A stretch of 64,000 bases of DNA from Aldrovandia affinis (taxonomy: Eukaryota > Chordata > Actinopteri > Notacanthiformes > Halosauridae): the NCBI GenBank assembly GCA_029706075.1, contig JAINUG010000052.1, positions 3,995,498-4,059,497 of the forward strand, written 5' to 3'. Made by a program: the position numbers and the translations under genes. Positions 1-11,649 of the stretch are shown in pieces. A model generated the notes under the pieces. It worked only from the letters and a program-made list of their open reading frames with translations, was not told where the DNA came from and did not search any database. The stretch's first letter is position 1. Every line of letters begins with the position of its first letter.

Positions 1-1626
1 TGGCTCTCCTTCTACACTGCTTAAAAGTGCTTAAACTACATTTAGGTCCTGCACCAGACTTCAAAATGGTCTGTCCTTAAAAGTGCTTAAACACATTTAG
101 GTCCTGCCCCATCTACCTGGGCAATGTTTTTCAAAGCCTGCAGTATCCAAAGGGACCTTCACAGGAAAAAGCCCTTAAGAGGCTTACACTCAGGTGTACA
201 GACATGCACGATTTACAGCAAAGGCAGAATGGGTTGAGGGTGACTGGTTGAGGAATTTTTTTAAATGTTTATAGCCGGCCACACAAAATGTATAACTAAT
301 GGGTTGTGTACAATGTACGTCCGAGAAGTGAATGGATCACCGTTCAACACAGATATTGTGTTACACTTTCAGCAGTGAAACTCGTGGCTCATGCAATTAT
401 GCAGCTTTCTACTTGGATTAATCATGTTTGCTTGGCTCGTTTGTGAGTCACACTCACTGAGGGGAAACACCAGCTACATAATACGAGCCGAGCAATGTCG
501 CTTGAGTTTCTGCAAGGTCAAAGTGCCATCAGTGTCATGTCTGGTGCATATATTTCTATGTCGTCTCGATTAAATGAAATGTATGACCGGGAGAAGGGGA
601 AATACAAAAAACTGGTGTTCACAGAATCACGATCTTCGTGCAATTATGACAAATTAATGGAACAGGTGTGCAGGTTCACTGGGGTGGTCTTCTTCCCAAC
701 CTGTCTTTCAAGAGTCAGGTAGAGGAGCCCTTCAGAAGAACCAGTTCCACAGTGAGCTAATGCCCAGGCCAGTCAGGACCAGTAAAGGAAATGAGATATA
801 CAAACTCAGCTGGGAGCAGCCAGGTTAAATAACCTCTGAAATAATATTTTCAGAAAGAGGTTTTCAGGTGATTTATCTGGGAATTTATTTTCCTGACCGT
901 TGTTTTACAACCACGGCCATGAGTAACTCCCAGACCTCTGTTCCCTTCTCCCACTCTGTTACGGTAAACGTGACTCTGGTTTTTAAACAAAAACAGATCC
1001 CAGCCCAACGCCTGACGCAAAGAGAGAGACTTTCCAAAACAGGAAGTGTGGAGCAGGCGATGTCCGTCTGTAGACTGCGTGTCGTGCTCGCGTGTGTTTG
1101 TGTATGTGTGTGTGTGCTGACGCACGGTTTTTACCTGCCCTGTCTCACGGAAAGGGCCGTGGAAACTCCGCCAAACCCTGGAGAGTCTGCCTCACAAGAG
1201 CATGACTAGCGTCAGCACTGGCACAGCTCTGCCTGGTTTATAATCCTATCAGTGTTCCCGAGGGTAAAAATAGCCAAGCTGGAAGGGATTCATTTAGAAA
1301 TATCAGACTTTGCATCGTGTACTTTTAAAGCATGTCCATAATATTAGCGGTAGGCTTTTAAAATATATATATATATATTTAAAAATTAAAAAGATCAAGC
1401 CTGAACTTGTTATTGTGTAGTAACACAGCAGGGCCAATGATAATGTTTTTGAACCAAAGATAACGGTCACGAGACTGAGGTGTCGATATGCATAGTTTCC
1501 CTATAAATACTCCTGTACGATTTTATCCAGTGTGATATAAATTCTTGCCCCTGTGAAGTGCAGGATTAGTCAGTATTTTTGCAGAGGGCAAGATGTGAGG
1601 AATGATTTGGTTGTGTTCTGAAGGTA
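1..1626. other. non-coding sequence, no gene recognised
   Basis: I see no recognisable exon or complete repeat here. A short GTGT-rich run lies near 1090-1115 and an (AT)n run near 1365-1380. Open frames in this stretch are short and show no family motif. Confidence 0.5.
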
Positions 1627-2142
1627 TAGATAAGTGCCCAAATAAAAGAAACACTTGAGTAAATGAAGGGTTCTGGTGGCTCTGTTATGGTGTGGGGAGC
1701 ATATTCCTGGCCTGGTTTAGGTCCACTCAACCCCTTAGAGGGCAAGGTAAATGGCAATAAATACAAAGCCATTCTAAGCTAACTTCTTTATTCTATGGTG
1801 AGGCATTTTTATCCTGACTGGAGTGGTCTCTTCTACGATGACAATGCCCCCATCCGCAGGGCATGTGTGGTCACTGAATGGTTTGATGAGCATGAAAACG
1901 ATGTAAAGCATATGCCATGGCCGCCTCAGTCGCCAGACCTCAACTCAATTGAACACTTATGGGACATTCTGGAGCGGCGCCTGAGACAGCGTTTTCTACC
2001 ACCATCAACAAATCACCAAATGATGGAATATCTCATGGAATAATGGTATTATATCCTTCCAATTGAGTTCCAGACATGTGTAGAATCTGAAGGTATGCCA
2101 AGGGTGCATTGAACAAATAAACCAAAGCTGTTCTGGTGACTA
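1627..2142 (+). mobile_element. Tc1-like DNA transposon remnant (CAGGTAACTGCC family)
   Basis: The left end is a degenerate copy of the terminus seen intact at 11650 and 30836 (GTAACTGCCAAAATAAAGG type), followed by the family's CACTTGAGTAAATGAAGG. Internal sequence encodes the C-terminal part of a Tc1-family DDE transposase. The second catalytic D region reads as YDDNAP and the E region as [11 protein letters not shown]. The N-terminal helix-turn-helix half is missing and the right terminus is lost near 2142, so the element is immobile. Tc1/mariner transposases cut and paste DNA at TA dinucleotides; that is family knowledge. Confidence 0.8.
1795..2043 (+). pseudogene. Tc1-family transposase, C-terminal fragment
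   Basis: This open frame of 82 codons starts at an internal GTG. It contains [16 protein letters not shown] (second catalytic Asp) and the [17 protein letters not shown] block (catalytic Glu). A full Tc1 transposase is about 340 residues, so this is roughly the last quarter. The N-terminal DNA-binding domain and the first Asp are absent. It sits inside the Tc1 remnant and has no independent start context. Confidence 0.8.
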
Positions 2143-3437
2143 ATAAACAACGAAAAATGGTGACTGCCCGAAAATGCCAGGAAAATCAGGTCACATGGCT
2201 ATTCTTTGAGGATCTTCTATAGAAAGATTCTTCTTTAAAAAGACATAACAAAATGCTAAATCGTAAAAATAACGCAATGAAGAAAACCAGCAAGTGTCAC
2301 AGAAAGGTGCAACAACCTGGTGGTAAGTCAGGGGAACAACCATGCACTGTCACAAATATTTCAACTGTATTTCAACTGCTATGGATTTCAGTTGAAATAC
2401 AGTACATTCAAGTGTGTCTTTCTGTATGAGCACAAATGTATTTCGCATTTGGTGTAAAATAGATACACAATACACAACAGACAAAAATAAACACTTGCCT
2501 CACAACGTAAACATGGGGAAAGACAGTCTTCAAATCAAAATTAAGATTTTCATTCATATTCATTTCTTAGAGTTGGCTGAGGCCTCTGTGTAGTTCCAGA
2601 AGGTGACCTCCCATGGTTTAAAAAAAACACATCATATAACAACAGGCTGAGGCCTGATGGCAATGAATATGAATGTAAAAAGATAAGAGTCCTCTTTGTC
2701 AAGATACCACATTATGATATGTGCTTACTCGGCAGGTCATTTTTCAAAGCATCCAGTGAATAATCTCAGTAAAAACCCTCATTCTGAGGTTTCAAAAGTT
2801 GTTAAGAGGTTAGCGAATGACCTGGAGATGCTGTACGAATAAAACAAAGCCCATGTTAACATGTTTAAATGGAGAACAGAAATGTAGCTGTATCACCACT
2901 GTAGGATACAAAGCTTTTTGCGACATGAGACAGAATATATACAGGGCTAGGAGAGTTGCGCAGTGCACGAAGGGCATCGTTGGAAAAGGGAGGCCTGGTC
3001 CTATATACCGGTAGCGGCCTTGACACTCCCCAATGGAGACTCGCGGTACTGCACCCATTTAAAGGATCCCTAATTTACTCAAGCAGTTACCTGTAGATAC
3101 AGTATATTGTATATACTGAGCTATACTTGACAGTTGTCATTTGTAAATCTAATAAGGTAAGATGCAGACAAATAAATACTCTGAAGACATAACCATAACA
3201 GCTAAAGAGAAGTGTGCTTAACAGCAGTGACCAAGAAGCTCAATAATACTAAAACCATGTTGTATATTGTGTATGTATCATGTTGTGGGGAAAAATCAAC
3301 TACAACTACATGTCCTGAGAACAAGAAGTGTTATTTAAAATGTACAGTCCAGAAGTTCAGTAGAAGCCTCAAGTCAGTGGCACAGTATTAGCGATGTAGT
3401 GTTGATTAAGTCCGTTTTTACTCAATGAGTAAAAAAC
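2143..3437. other. non-coding sequence with one short inverted repeat
   Basis: No gene is recognised. A perfect 14-bp inverted repeat lies at 2364-2377 and 2390-2403 with a 12-base loop (ACTGTATTTCAACT and its complement). Its role is unknown. Confidence 0.45.
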
Positions 3438-3697
3438 GAGTCACCAGATCTCAACCCAATTGAACACTTATTGAGGATTCTGGAGTGGCGCCTGAGACAG
3501 CATTTTCCACCACCATCAAAAAACACCAAATTATGGAATTTCACATGGAAGAATGGTGTTGTATCCCTCCAATAGAGTTCTAGGCACTTGTCTATGCCAA
3601 GGTGTATTGAAGCTGTTCCAGTGGGTCATGGTGTTGGTACCACAATGCCCTATAAGACACTTTAAGTTACTGTTTCCTTTATTTTGGCAGTTACCTG
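3438..3697 (+). mobile_element. Tc1-like 3' end fragment
   Basis: This is the 3' portion of the same Tc1 family. It begins abruptly in the transposase E-motif region (CAGATCTCAACCCAATTGAA) and ends in a good right terminus, TTTATTTTGGCAGTTACCTG, followed by TA at 3698-3699. The 5' two thirds are missing. It shares the GAATGGTGTTGTATCCC block with the copies at 12920-13020 and 31180. Confidence 0.8.
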
Positions 3698-5910
3698 TAC
3701 CTTGTAGAGTGTATAACCGCAATAGATCTTAAACATTATTGATGTAACTGCTTCCACACCCTTCAAGAGTCATCACACCATCTGTTTGATGTTGATATTG
3801 AAGGCAGCGTGCTAGACCAGGGCGGATGCACTATCAGCTAAAAGAGCCAGGGGGGAAGTGAGCAATGAGACAGCCCTTCCAGTAAACATCTAGCTCAACT
3901 CCATGGGCACTTCATCAAAGAGTCCACACGAAATTGCAATAGTCATGAAAATCGCTAAGGAAGCAAAGTCCTGGATCTACCTGCTTGCCAAAAACCTGGT
4001 CGTGATTTAAGTCCATTCTGTTCCCATACCCTCGACAAATTAATCAAGGATGGACAATCAGGGGAAATCTCCTAAATCCCAGACAGAAGTCAGTTTTCAG
4101 TGAACCGGACCAGTCTGGCTGCATATCGCTCACATTAGTGTGCATGATGAATTGAATGATCTCTGGAATACATCTCCGTTAAAAACACCTACTCCAGAAC
4201 CTACACAAAATCCACACACTGTACAGCGTGAGATCATGAACTCAGGGATGAAGGGTAACTAGGGTGATTTTCTAAAACAAATATTGGTATTTCACTTTAT
4301 ATTCATCATTTGGCATGTGTGTCTTGTTGGAGAAATATGTCTTGTTGGACTTTTCTGGGTCTGCAAAATGGTTTTGGTCATGTGCCCCAGGGAAAGTGTT
4401 TCATTGGAGGGACCAGGCGAAGGTCAAAAGGGGACTTTCAAGGCTGATTTTTAAATGTTTGTTATGTCCGACCGGACACCTTTCCTGGGTTTTACTTACT
4501 CCTACTTCCTCTCTCCTTGGTCCTTTAAAGCCTCATGTCAGACCGTGACCAAGCCTGAACTGAACAGCGTTCACACACACAAAAAAAGCCGCACACAGGC
4601 GAAAAGTCTTGGGTGTAAATTTACAGGCGACCTGAAATCGTGCGTGAGGCCCCATAAAATTTACAAGCTCCATGTTTGGAACCCTCATGAGGGCATATGT
4701 CACCGAGCCATTATTCGTCCGCGAGGAGAGCGTGAGATCTCTGCCGCCACGCGCCCCTCCTCCCACCATTTAATAAATGTTTCGCCACATTTTTTAATGA
4801 CCATTAAGCGTGCTTCCAGATGTTGGCAGCCTTGGCTCATTCACACGGCTCTCTGTGTTCCTCCGCAGCAATCAGTGCCGTCGCGGAAAAGAGGACCCTC
4901 GACTAACATGGCAAGCACACCACGCTCAGGATTCCCAAAGAAAACAATTACAAACACTGCTCTCTGTTTATAGTGTAGGAGCATATGGGCCTGATCCTTT
5001 ATACTTTTCAGATTTTTTTTAACATGCCATTTCAAACAAGCTGTCAAATGTTTTTTCTGGGTTTTTTCCCCTCTCCAGTTAGTGGTGTAATCAGTGGTCT
5101 GTCATAGGGCATGCAATCCATCATCATTATGGATCCAAGTTCTGCATGACTTTGAACGTCTAACTTGACAATCTCTCCATTTGGGACAGAAAATAATAAC
5201 TGCAGCGGGAAAATGCAATATCACTGTCCCAATTATAGATTTTTCCTCACATATGTTTACATCCTTTATTTATCAAAGTATATGGGACTTTTGGTGTTTA
5301 AAGTTAAATGTTTTTTTCACTCAAAATATGAATCAAGAATCGAAAGTGGACAGTTCCTTGAGGGAGGGGGAAAAAACAATTATTTGTGCTTTTACCACAA
5401 AAAGCTATTACTGGTAGTTGCTGTGCAGTGGCTGAGTAGATCTATGACTAATGAGCAAGCAGTCAGCAAACGGCAGGCTAGAGTTAACCTGAGTCATAAA
5501 AACAGGACGGTGACTATTACAAGCTTGGCCGTAGCTGCGCTATCTAGATTTCACTTCATTAAAATCAGAAACCTCAACTCCCTCTCAGCTGGCCCAGGAA
5601 CTGGTGCAACTGTCCAACTGTTATGGAAAAAATAAACTCGGGTCATAATTTGCAGTTTTACTGTACCAGCCCTGAGCCAACCTCGAGCCAGCATAAGTGA
5701 GAAACTGGATTCTGCCAATCAAGGGGACCACCTGGAGACCAACATGGGAGAATGTTTTTTTGGAGCCCTGATCAATGTAACTCATATTTTCTGAATTGGT
5801 GTGGAGAGAGGCTTGCAGCAGAACCTGCCCATTAGCAGAAGCTTCCAGGTTGTAGCACTGCAGTTAATTGCTTACCAGCTATCATATTTGACATTTGTAC
5901 ACAGAATCTA
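3698..5910. other. non-coding sequence, no gene recognised
   Basis: A 172-codon open frame at 4455-4973 has no recognisable domain, signal peptide or splice context, so I do not call it a gene. No repeat family was recognised. Confidence 0.4.
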
Positions 5911-6368
5911 TGAGTAACTGCCAAAAAAAGAAAACAGCAACGTAACGTGTATTAATAGGGCATTGGACGCCAGAACAGTTTCAGTGCACCTTGGCATAGA
6001 TTCTACAAGTGTCTGGAACTCTATTGAGAGGGATGCCACAACATTCTTCCATGAGAAATTCCATAATTGGGTGTTTTATTGATGGTGGTGGAAAACGCTG
6101 TTTCAGCAACCTTTTCGGAATCTCCCATAAGTGTTAAATTGGGTTGAGATCTGGTGACTGAGACAGCCATGGCATATGGTTTGACATAATTTTCATGCTC
6201 ATCAAACCATTCAGTGACCTTTGACTGGGGGCATTGTCATCCTGGAAGACACCACTCCTATCAGGACAGAAATGTTTCACCATAGGGTGAAGGTGATCAC
6301 TCAGTGGACCCAAAGCATGCCAGCAAAATGTATCCAACAAGTGTTTCCTTTATTTTGGCAGTTACCTG
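5911..6368 (-). mobile_element. Tc1-like element, reverse, internally deleted
   Basis: Both termini are recognisable: GAGTAACTGCC at 5912-5922 and GGCAGTTACCTG ending at 6368. Both are flanked by TA. The transposase fragment lies on the minus strand near 6134-6340, with FQDDNAPS and SQSPDLNPI. At about 458 bp the element is far shorter than a full Tc1 (about 1.3-1.6 kb), so it is a deletion derivative that could only have moved with transposase supplied in trans. Confidence 0.8.
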
Positions 6369-6621
6369 TATTTGACTTATTGTTGCTTTACAACAACAAC
6401 AAAACAGCTCTGGTGATAAAACCTGTGTTGTCTGAGTGTGTTGGGTACCTCTCCAAATCTCCTGGGAATGGGCTGTTACGATTTATTTTTGGAAGTTTAC
6501 TGCAAAGTGTTTTCCCACATATTGTGTGTGGCTGTGCCTACGTGCTCCTTCTGTGGATGATACGCATATTCAGTGATATTTACAAAAAAAACTTTTATTG
6601 GCAGGCTTCTTCTAAGAAGTA

Positions 6622-7160
6622 CAGGTAACTGCCAAAAAGAAGGAAACCCTTGAGTAAATGTGAGTATATTGAAAGCAGGCGCTTCCACAGAGGTGGGGCT
6701 CCTGAGTTAATTATGTAATTAACATCCCATCATGCTTATGGCCATGTAAAAGAATGCTGGGCAGGCCCAGTTGCCCATTATTTTGGCTACCATGGCTAGA
6801 AGAAGAGACATCAGTGACTTTGAAAGAGGGGTAATTGTTGGGGCATGTTTGGCAGGATATTCAGTAATGAAGACTGCTCAACTTGCTGATGTTTCATGAG
6901 GGACTAAGGCCATGTTGGCATGTAAGTGTAAGGGAAAGATATCGGAGCAATTGTGGTTGAAAGCGCATAGCCTACTCCACAACCGTGATGTCCATGCAAG
7001 GCAAAACAGAAAAGAAACTCTTAATCAGTTGACTACCAATATTAATTTATGGCGTGAGTAGGTAGTGTAATCAAGAAAAGTCTGTCAATAACTTCACAGA
7101 AAGGGATACTGCTAGTAAGACACTTCATGTTGGTGTGTGCTTTATTTGGGCAGTTACCGA
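6622..7160 (+). mobile_element. Tc1-like element keeping the transposase N-terminus
   Basis: The left terminus is CAGGTAACTGCCAAAAAGAA, preceded by TA at 6620-6621. The right terminus is degenerate (GGGCAGTTACCGA) and followed by TA. Near 6790-6890 it encodes MARRRDISDFERGVIVGA and KTAQLADVS, the start of the Tc1 DNA-binding domain, with several stops afterwards. It complements the copies that keep only the catalytic C-terminus. The family's C-terminal DDE block has been deleted here. Confidence 0.8.
6790..7040 (+). pseudogene. Tc1-family transposase, N-terminal fragment
   Basis: The frame opens with MARRRDISDFERGVIVGA, matching the start of fish Tc1 transposases, and continues into the helix-turn-helix (KTAQLADVS). 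In-frame stops follow within about 35 codons, for example just after the HTH, and no catalytic Asp or Glu remains. It is a decayed coding sequence. Confidence 0.65.
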
Positions 7161-7472
7161 TATGTCAAGAAGGGCTGACATGGGTGAAGCCCGCTATTTA
7201 TTTAGAATCAGTTAAGTTATTTTATTTCCGCGATACTTTCGCTTTTGACAGGTCGACGTCAAAGCTGCACAGACCCTGTTATGACACCTTGAATAGCCAG
7301 TCGGACACTACACACCATCATAAAGTGGAGTTTAGCTTTCTTTATTTAGGCTAGCTATCTTTTACCTTTATTAACCCTGTTTCCAAACCCAATGGTTGTA
7401 ATTATTGAACTATATGAAAACTAATTCAATAAGAATCAAAAAAATAATTATACCTATTTTTTAATTTTGTTT

Positions 7473-7661
7473 AGGCATTTAGCAGACACTCTTGTCCAGA
7501 GCGACTTACAGTTTACATTTCTTTACATACAATCCATTTATACAGCTGGATATTTTACTGAAGCAATTCAGGTTAAGTACCTTGCTCAAGGGTACAACAG
7601 CAGTGCCCCACCTGGGAATTGAACCTGCAACCTCTGAGTTGCAAGCCCAGCTCCCTAACAT
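7473..7661 (-). repeat. V-SINE-like SINE, reverse orientation
   Basis: Read on the minus strand, the element has a tRNA-like promoter segment with a B box (GCAGGTTCAATTCCCAGG). It is followed by GGGGCACTGCTGTTGTACCC and TTGAGCAAGGTACTTAACC, a central block resembling the conserved domain of V-SINEs. It ends in an L2-type tail (GTCGCTCTGGACAAGAGTG). RNA polymerase III transcription and mobilisation by a partner LINE are family knowledge. The head is slightly truncated at its junction with the next element. Confidence 0.7.
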
Positions 7662-7720
7662 TTTTACATTTACATTTTAAGCATTTAGCAGACGCTCTTA
7701 TCCAGAGCGACTTACAAGAT
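7662..7720 (-). repeat. L2-type LINE/SINE 3' tail, reverse
   Basis: On the minus strand it reads GTCGCTCTGGATAAGAGCG followed by TCTGCTAAATGC and TAAATGTAAATG-type repeats. This is the canonical stem-loop with a GGATA loop and short 3' repeats. It abuts the head of the V-SINE-like element, suggesting a heavily 5'-truncated L2 or SINE insertion there. Confidence 0.75.
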
Positions 7721-7724
7721 GTAA

Positions 7725-8020
7725 CCAAATTCGATTCCAGCATACCAACATTCTGTAATGTATACAAATGTTTTAATTTTGAGTATTTTCCTGATCGATC
7801 TTCTGCTTTGCTGAAATAATCAAAGACCTTTTGCTACCGCGCCAAAATACGCTGCCAATTCAAGTGCATAGAAGCCGTGGAAACACTGTAGCCTACGCTC
7901 GTTCTCGAGTTTTGATGCTTAGCAACGCCCTCCCGGAAGAATAAAGAAAACATAGCCTACTGGCTATGATTATGATGCAAAAGCTTGCTGGTCACGTAGC
8001 GCTTTGTTTTCTGGTCAGGC
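7725..8020. other. non-coding sequence upstream of a CpG-rich patch
   Basis: No coding feature is recognised. CpG density rises from about 7830 onward. A GCTTAGCAACG string near 7919 resembles an RFX half-site, but this was not tested. Confidence 0.3.
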
Positions 8021-8029
8021 ACAGGAAAC

Positions 8030-8310
8030 TATGATGCTGTGTTTGCGAGTGCAGTTATTGACGTGGTATCGCGTGCCCCGCCGTTTCACGGACCCCGGTT
8101 TGAGCGGCGCGTCCCTACAGCGTGGGTCAGGGACCATCGTGAGAAGGCAGGTTCCAGCTGCTGAGAAGATGTGGGTGCCGCAGCAGTAACAGGAACCAGA
8201 GCGCGCCGTAATCGCTCCCACATTCCTGAGGCTTCGGCCGGGACACCATTGCAGGAAGCCCGAGGATGTCGGCGCCACTTTCATTTCGGGCAGACGCGTT
8301 CCGTCTCACA
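8030..8310. promoter_or_regulatory. CpG-rich patch, candidate CpG island
   Basis: I count about 27 CpG dinucleotides in roughly 290 bases. Examples are GAGCGGCGCGTCC near 8102 and AGAGCGCGCCGTAATCGC near 8199. The flanking DNA is AT-rich and CpG-poor. Such density usually marks an unmethylated promoter, first exon or enhancer in fish. Open frames through it on both strands lack recognisable domains, so no gene is assigned. Confidence 0.4.
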
Positions 8311-8782
8311 CAATCCGTTGCTCATTTTTTTTTCTGTCTCTATCCTACATGTATTGTCAGTCACTCTGTGCTATGTGTCCAATTGACCCACCAACCCACT
8401 TCTTTCCTGGACATTGGGTCCCGTTAATCACGTAACGATCTATTGATTTTCATTATGGATGGTGTAAGTGAACTACAAAGGCTGCAATGAGTAGGAGACG
8501 CATTCACCTGTTCCATGGCAGGCCATGCTATATGCTAAAGGCGTAGCCTATAGATTATTTGTCGAAACTCATGTGTGATCTAGCCTACAACCAGGAATAT
8601 ATTTACCTAAGAAACCATGTCAAATTAAATAGTTAAATATTTTAATGTTACAAGAACGCGACACAACATACGACTGTGATTTTTCAGTCATTACCCCATC
8701 ACAGGTATAAAACCCTGATACAGGCTACCCATATCACAGTCATATACCCTACCCGATCACAGGTATAAAACCCCTCTCACAC

Positions 8783-8783
8783 G

Positions 8784-8840
<57 letters not shown>
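8783..8840. repeat. (CT)n(CA)n microsatellite
   Basis: A CT dinucleotide run passes directly into a CA run. Just upstream, the 18-mer ATCACAGGTATAAAACCC is present twice, at 8698-8715 and 8756-8773. Confidence 0.95.
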
Positions 8841-8845
<5 letters not shown>

Positions 8846-9369
8846 AGCAATACAAAGACTAAACCCAGTGCTCCAAATTTCCTAACCAAGCACGTAAATG
8901 TGCAAATGGCACGTAAATGTGCAACATGGCCTTTTAACCTTCGCTCAAGCGCTAAATACACAGGAGACCTGACCTTTGACTCGTGTTGATTATTTTAGCA
9001 GTGTTTTACATACATGAATGCAGCGTACCCTTTTGGTACGTATAATATTTTCAAATGATGTCTGTAATAGCTTCATACATTTAGTGTTTTGCTTTTCAAG
9101 TTTGAATTGTTTTTGGCGGTCCGAAGGAGGGGGTGTGACTATTTGCACAATATTTTTTTTCTCCCATCCCGCTCTCTCCCTGTCCTCTGGGGCCTCTGCA
9201 TTTTGAGTTTAGAAACAGAACTACTGGATGGAAATGGGATTTACTATTTTATTGCAAATCTTAGATCAGTGAGAGATTGCAAGAGAAATGAAACGGGAAT
9301 CTAGGTGAAGACATAAATCTATAAAAATATAAGCGTTGCATTAAAACATTCTCCAGCTGCGATACTTAA
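8841..9369. other. non-coding sequence, no gene recognised
   Basis: Short open frames only. Nothing is recognised on either strand. Confidence 0.4.
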
Positions 9370-9850
9370 TTTTATTATCCCACTTGACGTCTTCGAGTCC
9401 GCGAGTAGGTTTACCGCTTAAATAGAGAATACTTGTCCGAAGCGTTAGAAGTCCTCGCGATTAGAGCCGTGACTGTGGGCGGCGGTGTTGCAAATCTGGA
9501 TGTGGTTTTCTCACGCCTCCCGTTCGCGTGTAATGGTGGTTTTGTAGCTGCCGTGATGAGGGGCTGATCCCGAGAATGCCGTGAGAGCGGCAATGACCAT
9601 AAACCAACTCCAGAGGGAAAAAGCACCGAGAATTAGGCTGCCCGACCGCCGCAGCGGGGTAGCTCTGATATTTCCAATAAAATTCACCTGCAGAATCAAA
9701 GGATTGACCACTTGAAACCTCCCAAACAAACAAGGAGACCAATTTAGCCGTCGTAAATCCAACGAGCGGCTATTGGCATTGCCAGTGAAGTGTTAAAGCA
9801 TTTTTAAATCTGTTTGCGTGAGCGCTACCTGCGGTTGGTGTGAGAAAAAC
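9370..9850. promoter_or_regulatory. second CpG-rich patch, candidate regulatory or first-exon region
   Basis: About 29 CpGs fall in roughly 400 bases, including CCGACCGCCGCAGCGG near 9641, and there is a TTGACGTC CRE-like site at 9383-9390. A minus-strand frame at 9511-9762 contains a hydrophobic stretch (LILGAFSLWSWFMVIAAL) that could pass for a signal or membrane segment. The protein resembles no family I know, so I leave it uncalled. The patch lies only about 1 kb from the first CpG-rich patch. Confidence 0.35.
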
Positions 9851-11649
9851 TGCAGACACGACTTCGTGTGCAGTTCGGCTATTTTCTGTAAGGGGTTTAT
9901 ATGTTAATTTTAGCAGGCTGTTTTAGTTTTTTCATTGGATTCTCTTGATATTTTTAATTTACAACACTTTTCAAGTCACGCAGTAGAAGCAGAACTGCAT
10001 CTGTTTAATGTGCAGCTCGCACGTAGATCTGCCCACAAACAAGCCACGTGCACTTACACTTAACACTGGAAAACATGCGCTAACTCTGACAGGGAAACAG
10101 GCGATGCTGTTTGTTTATTTCCCTGTAACAACATGAAGATATGCAGACATGCATGTTGCCAATATTGGGTCTAAGAAAGGAAATGACCTAGCCAGGTTAA
10201 CCCCAAACTATTGCCAGTATTGTTTACTTTCCTATGTTGGGTAGCCTACAAAATGACATTAGACGTTAGAAAAATGAATGAATGAATTAAAAAATTAATT
10301 AACAAATACACACACTTTCACATCCAGTGTTCGCAATTATTTCGAATGTCACGAATATGGGTGGAATGTACACATATGGAGGCAAATGCACCTAAACATA
10401 TTATGTTTTAGTTTGTTTAGTTTTTCTTTCAAAAGTAGTTATATTAAGAAACAATTTTAGAGAAAAAAGTACTTACTGTATATGACCCAAAAGAAGAGGA
10501 GGGAGGGGAGTAAATACATCAATATTTCAATAAATAAATAACAAAAATAAATCAAATAACAATTAATTTACAGACACAAGCACTTATTTTATGTATGACC
10601 ATTTACACATTTTGTATACAGGAAAATAAAAATAAATAAGGATTCTCACACATTCAAATGCACCTACAAGCACTCACATCTGCACCTGTCTTGTTTTTTT
10701 GTTTCCTATTTAGCATATCTAATTTTTACATATGTTAATATTCCTGGGAGAGAAGAAAAAACACACTCACACTCTCTAAGCATGCGCAAACACACTCAGA
10801 CTCACATGCACTCATGCACCCGAACTGAAATACTTCTGTTCCTAATGTATGTCCTTTAGTTAAATCAACCTCTCTTCTTAATTCATATGTGTTTCCTTTT
10901 TGTAAACTTGCATGGTGCTGAATACACCTGTACAACTGTTTGTCACACTTCAAGGTTCAAAGTAATTCAAGCTTCAAAGTAATTCATTAGAGATTTCAAA
11001 AGACTGCAGAAACATAATTGCTATTCTTATACATTCCTCTCTATATGCCTTTAAATATCTAAACCACATGCAGAGTGCATCATATAGCTAGGGTTATGCT
11101 TAGCCTGGGGCTTCATTAAAATGTTCAGCTTCTCCAAACTGTACTATTCCAAATCCCACAGCCCCAATGGCCTGCTATTTCACCATGTATAACTTGTAGC
11201 ACTTTGCCACTAAATTTAGTTTCATTCACAACTTGGAGCAGATCCCATCACAAATGAGTAAATCTAAATTCTGTCAAAAACAGAATCAAAATCAAAATGA
11301 TCTTTTCCCAAGCAGTTAACCTACTGACCAAGTTAACCTGCTGATGATCGATTCTATATTTTTGGACAGGTCTTTTTCTGAGTTCGACATTCTTCCCCAG
11401 CGGCCAATACTATTTTTGACTCCACTTTTTAAAAATGAAAAGATATATGCATCCTATCAAAAGTAAAATACATTGTCTATAAAATACTGCATGCATTTTG
11501 CAATCAACGCATTCTGGGTAATGGAGAAGGATAGGAGCTTTGAGGGACTCTGATGGGGGTCAATGATAAGATATGGCACAAAGCAATATTCCTTTACAGT
11601 GTGTCTGCAAGGTGTGATGTTGCAATGCACAATCACATGCATGCATGTA
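9851..11649. other. AT-rich non-coding sequence
   Basis: No gene or complete repeat is recognised. The stretch 10260-10700 is very AT-rich with repeated AATAAATAA strings. Confidence 0.4.

Noticed and set aside
4455-4973. 172-codon open frame
   Set aside because: No domain, biased motif, signal peptide or splice evidence; length is possible by chance in 64 kb.
9511-9762. Minus-strand frame with a hydrophobic stretch in a CpG-rich patch
   Set aside because: Suggestive of a signal peptide exon, but it matches no protein family I know, so it is kept only as part of the regulatory patch.
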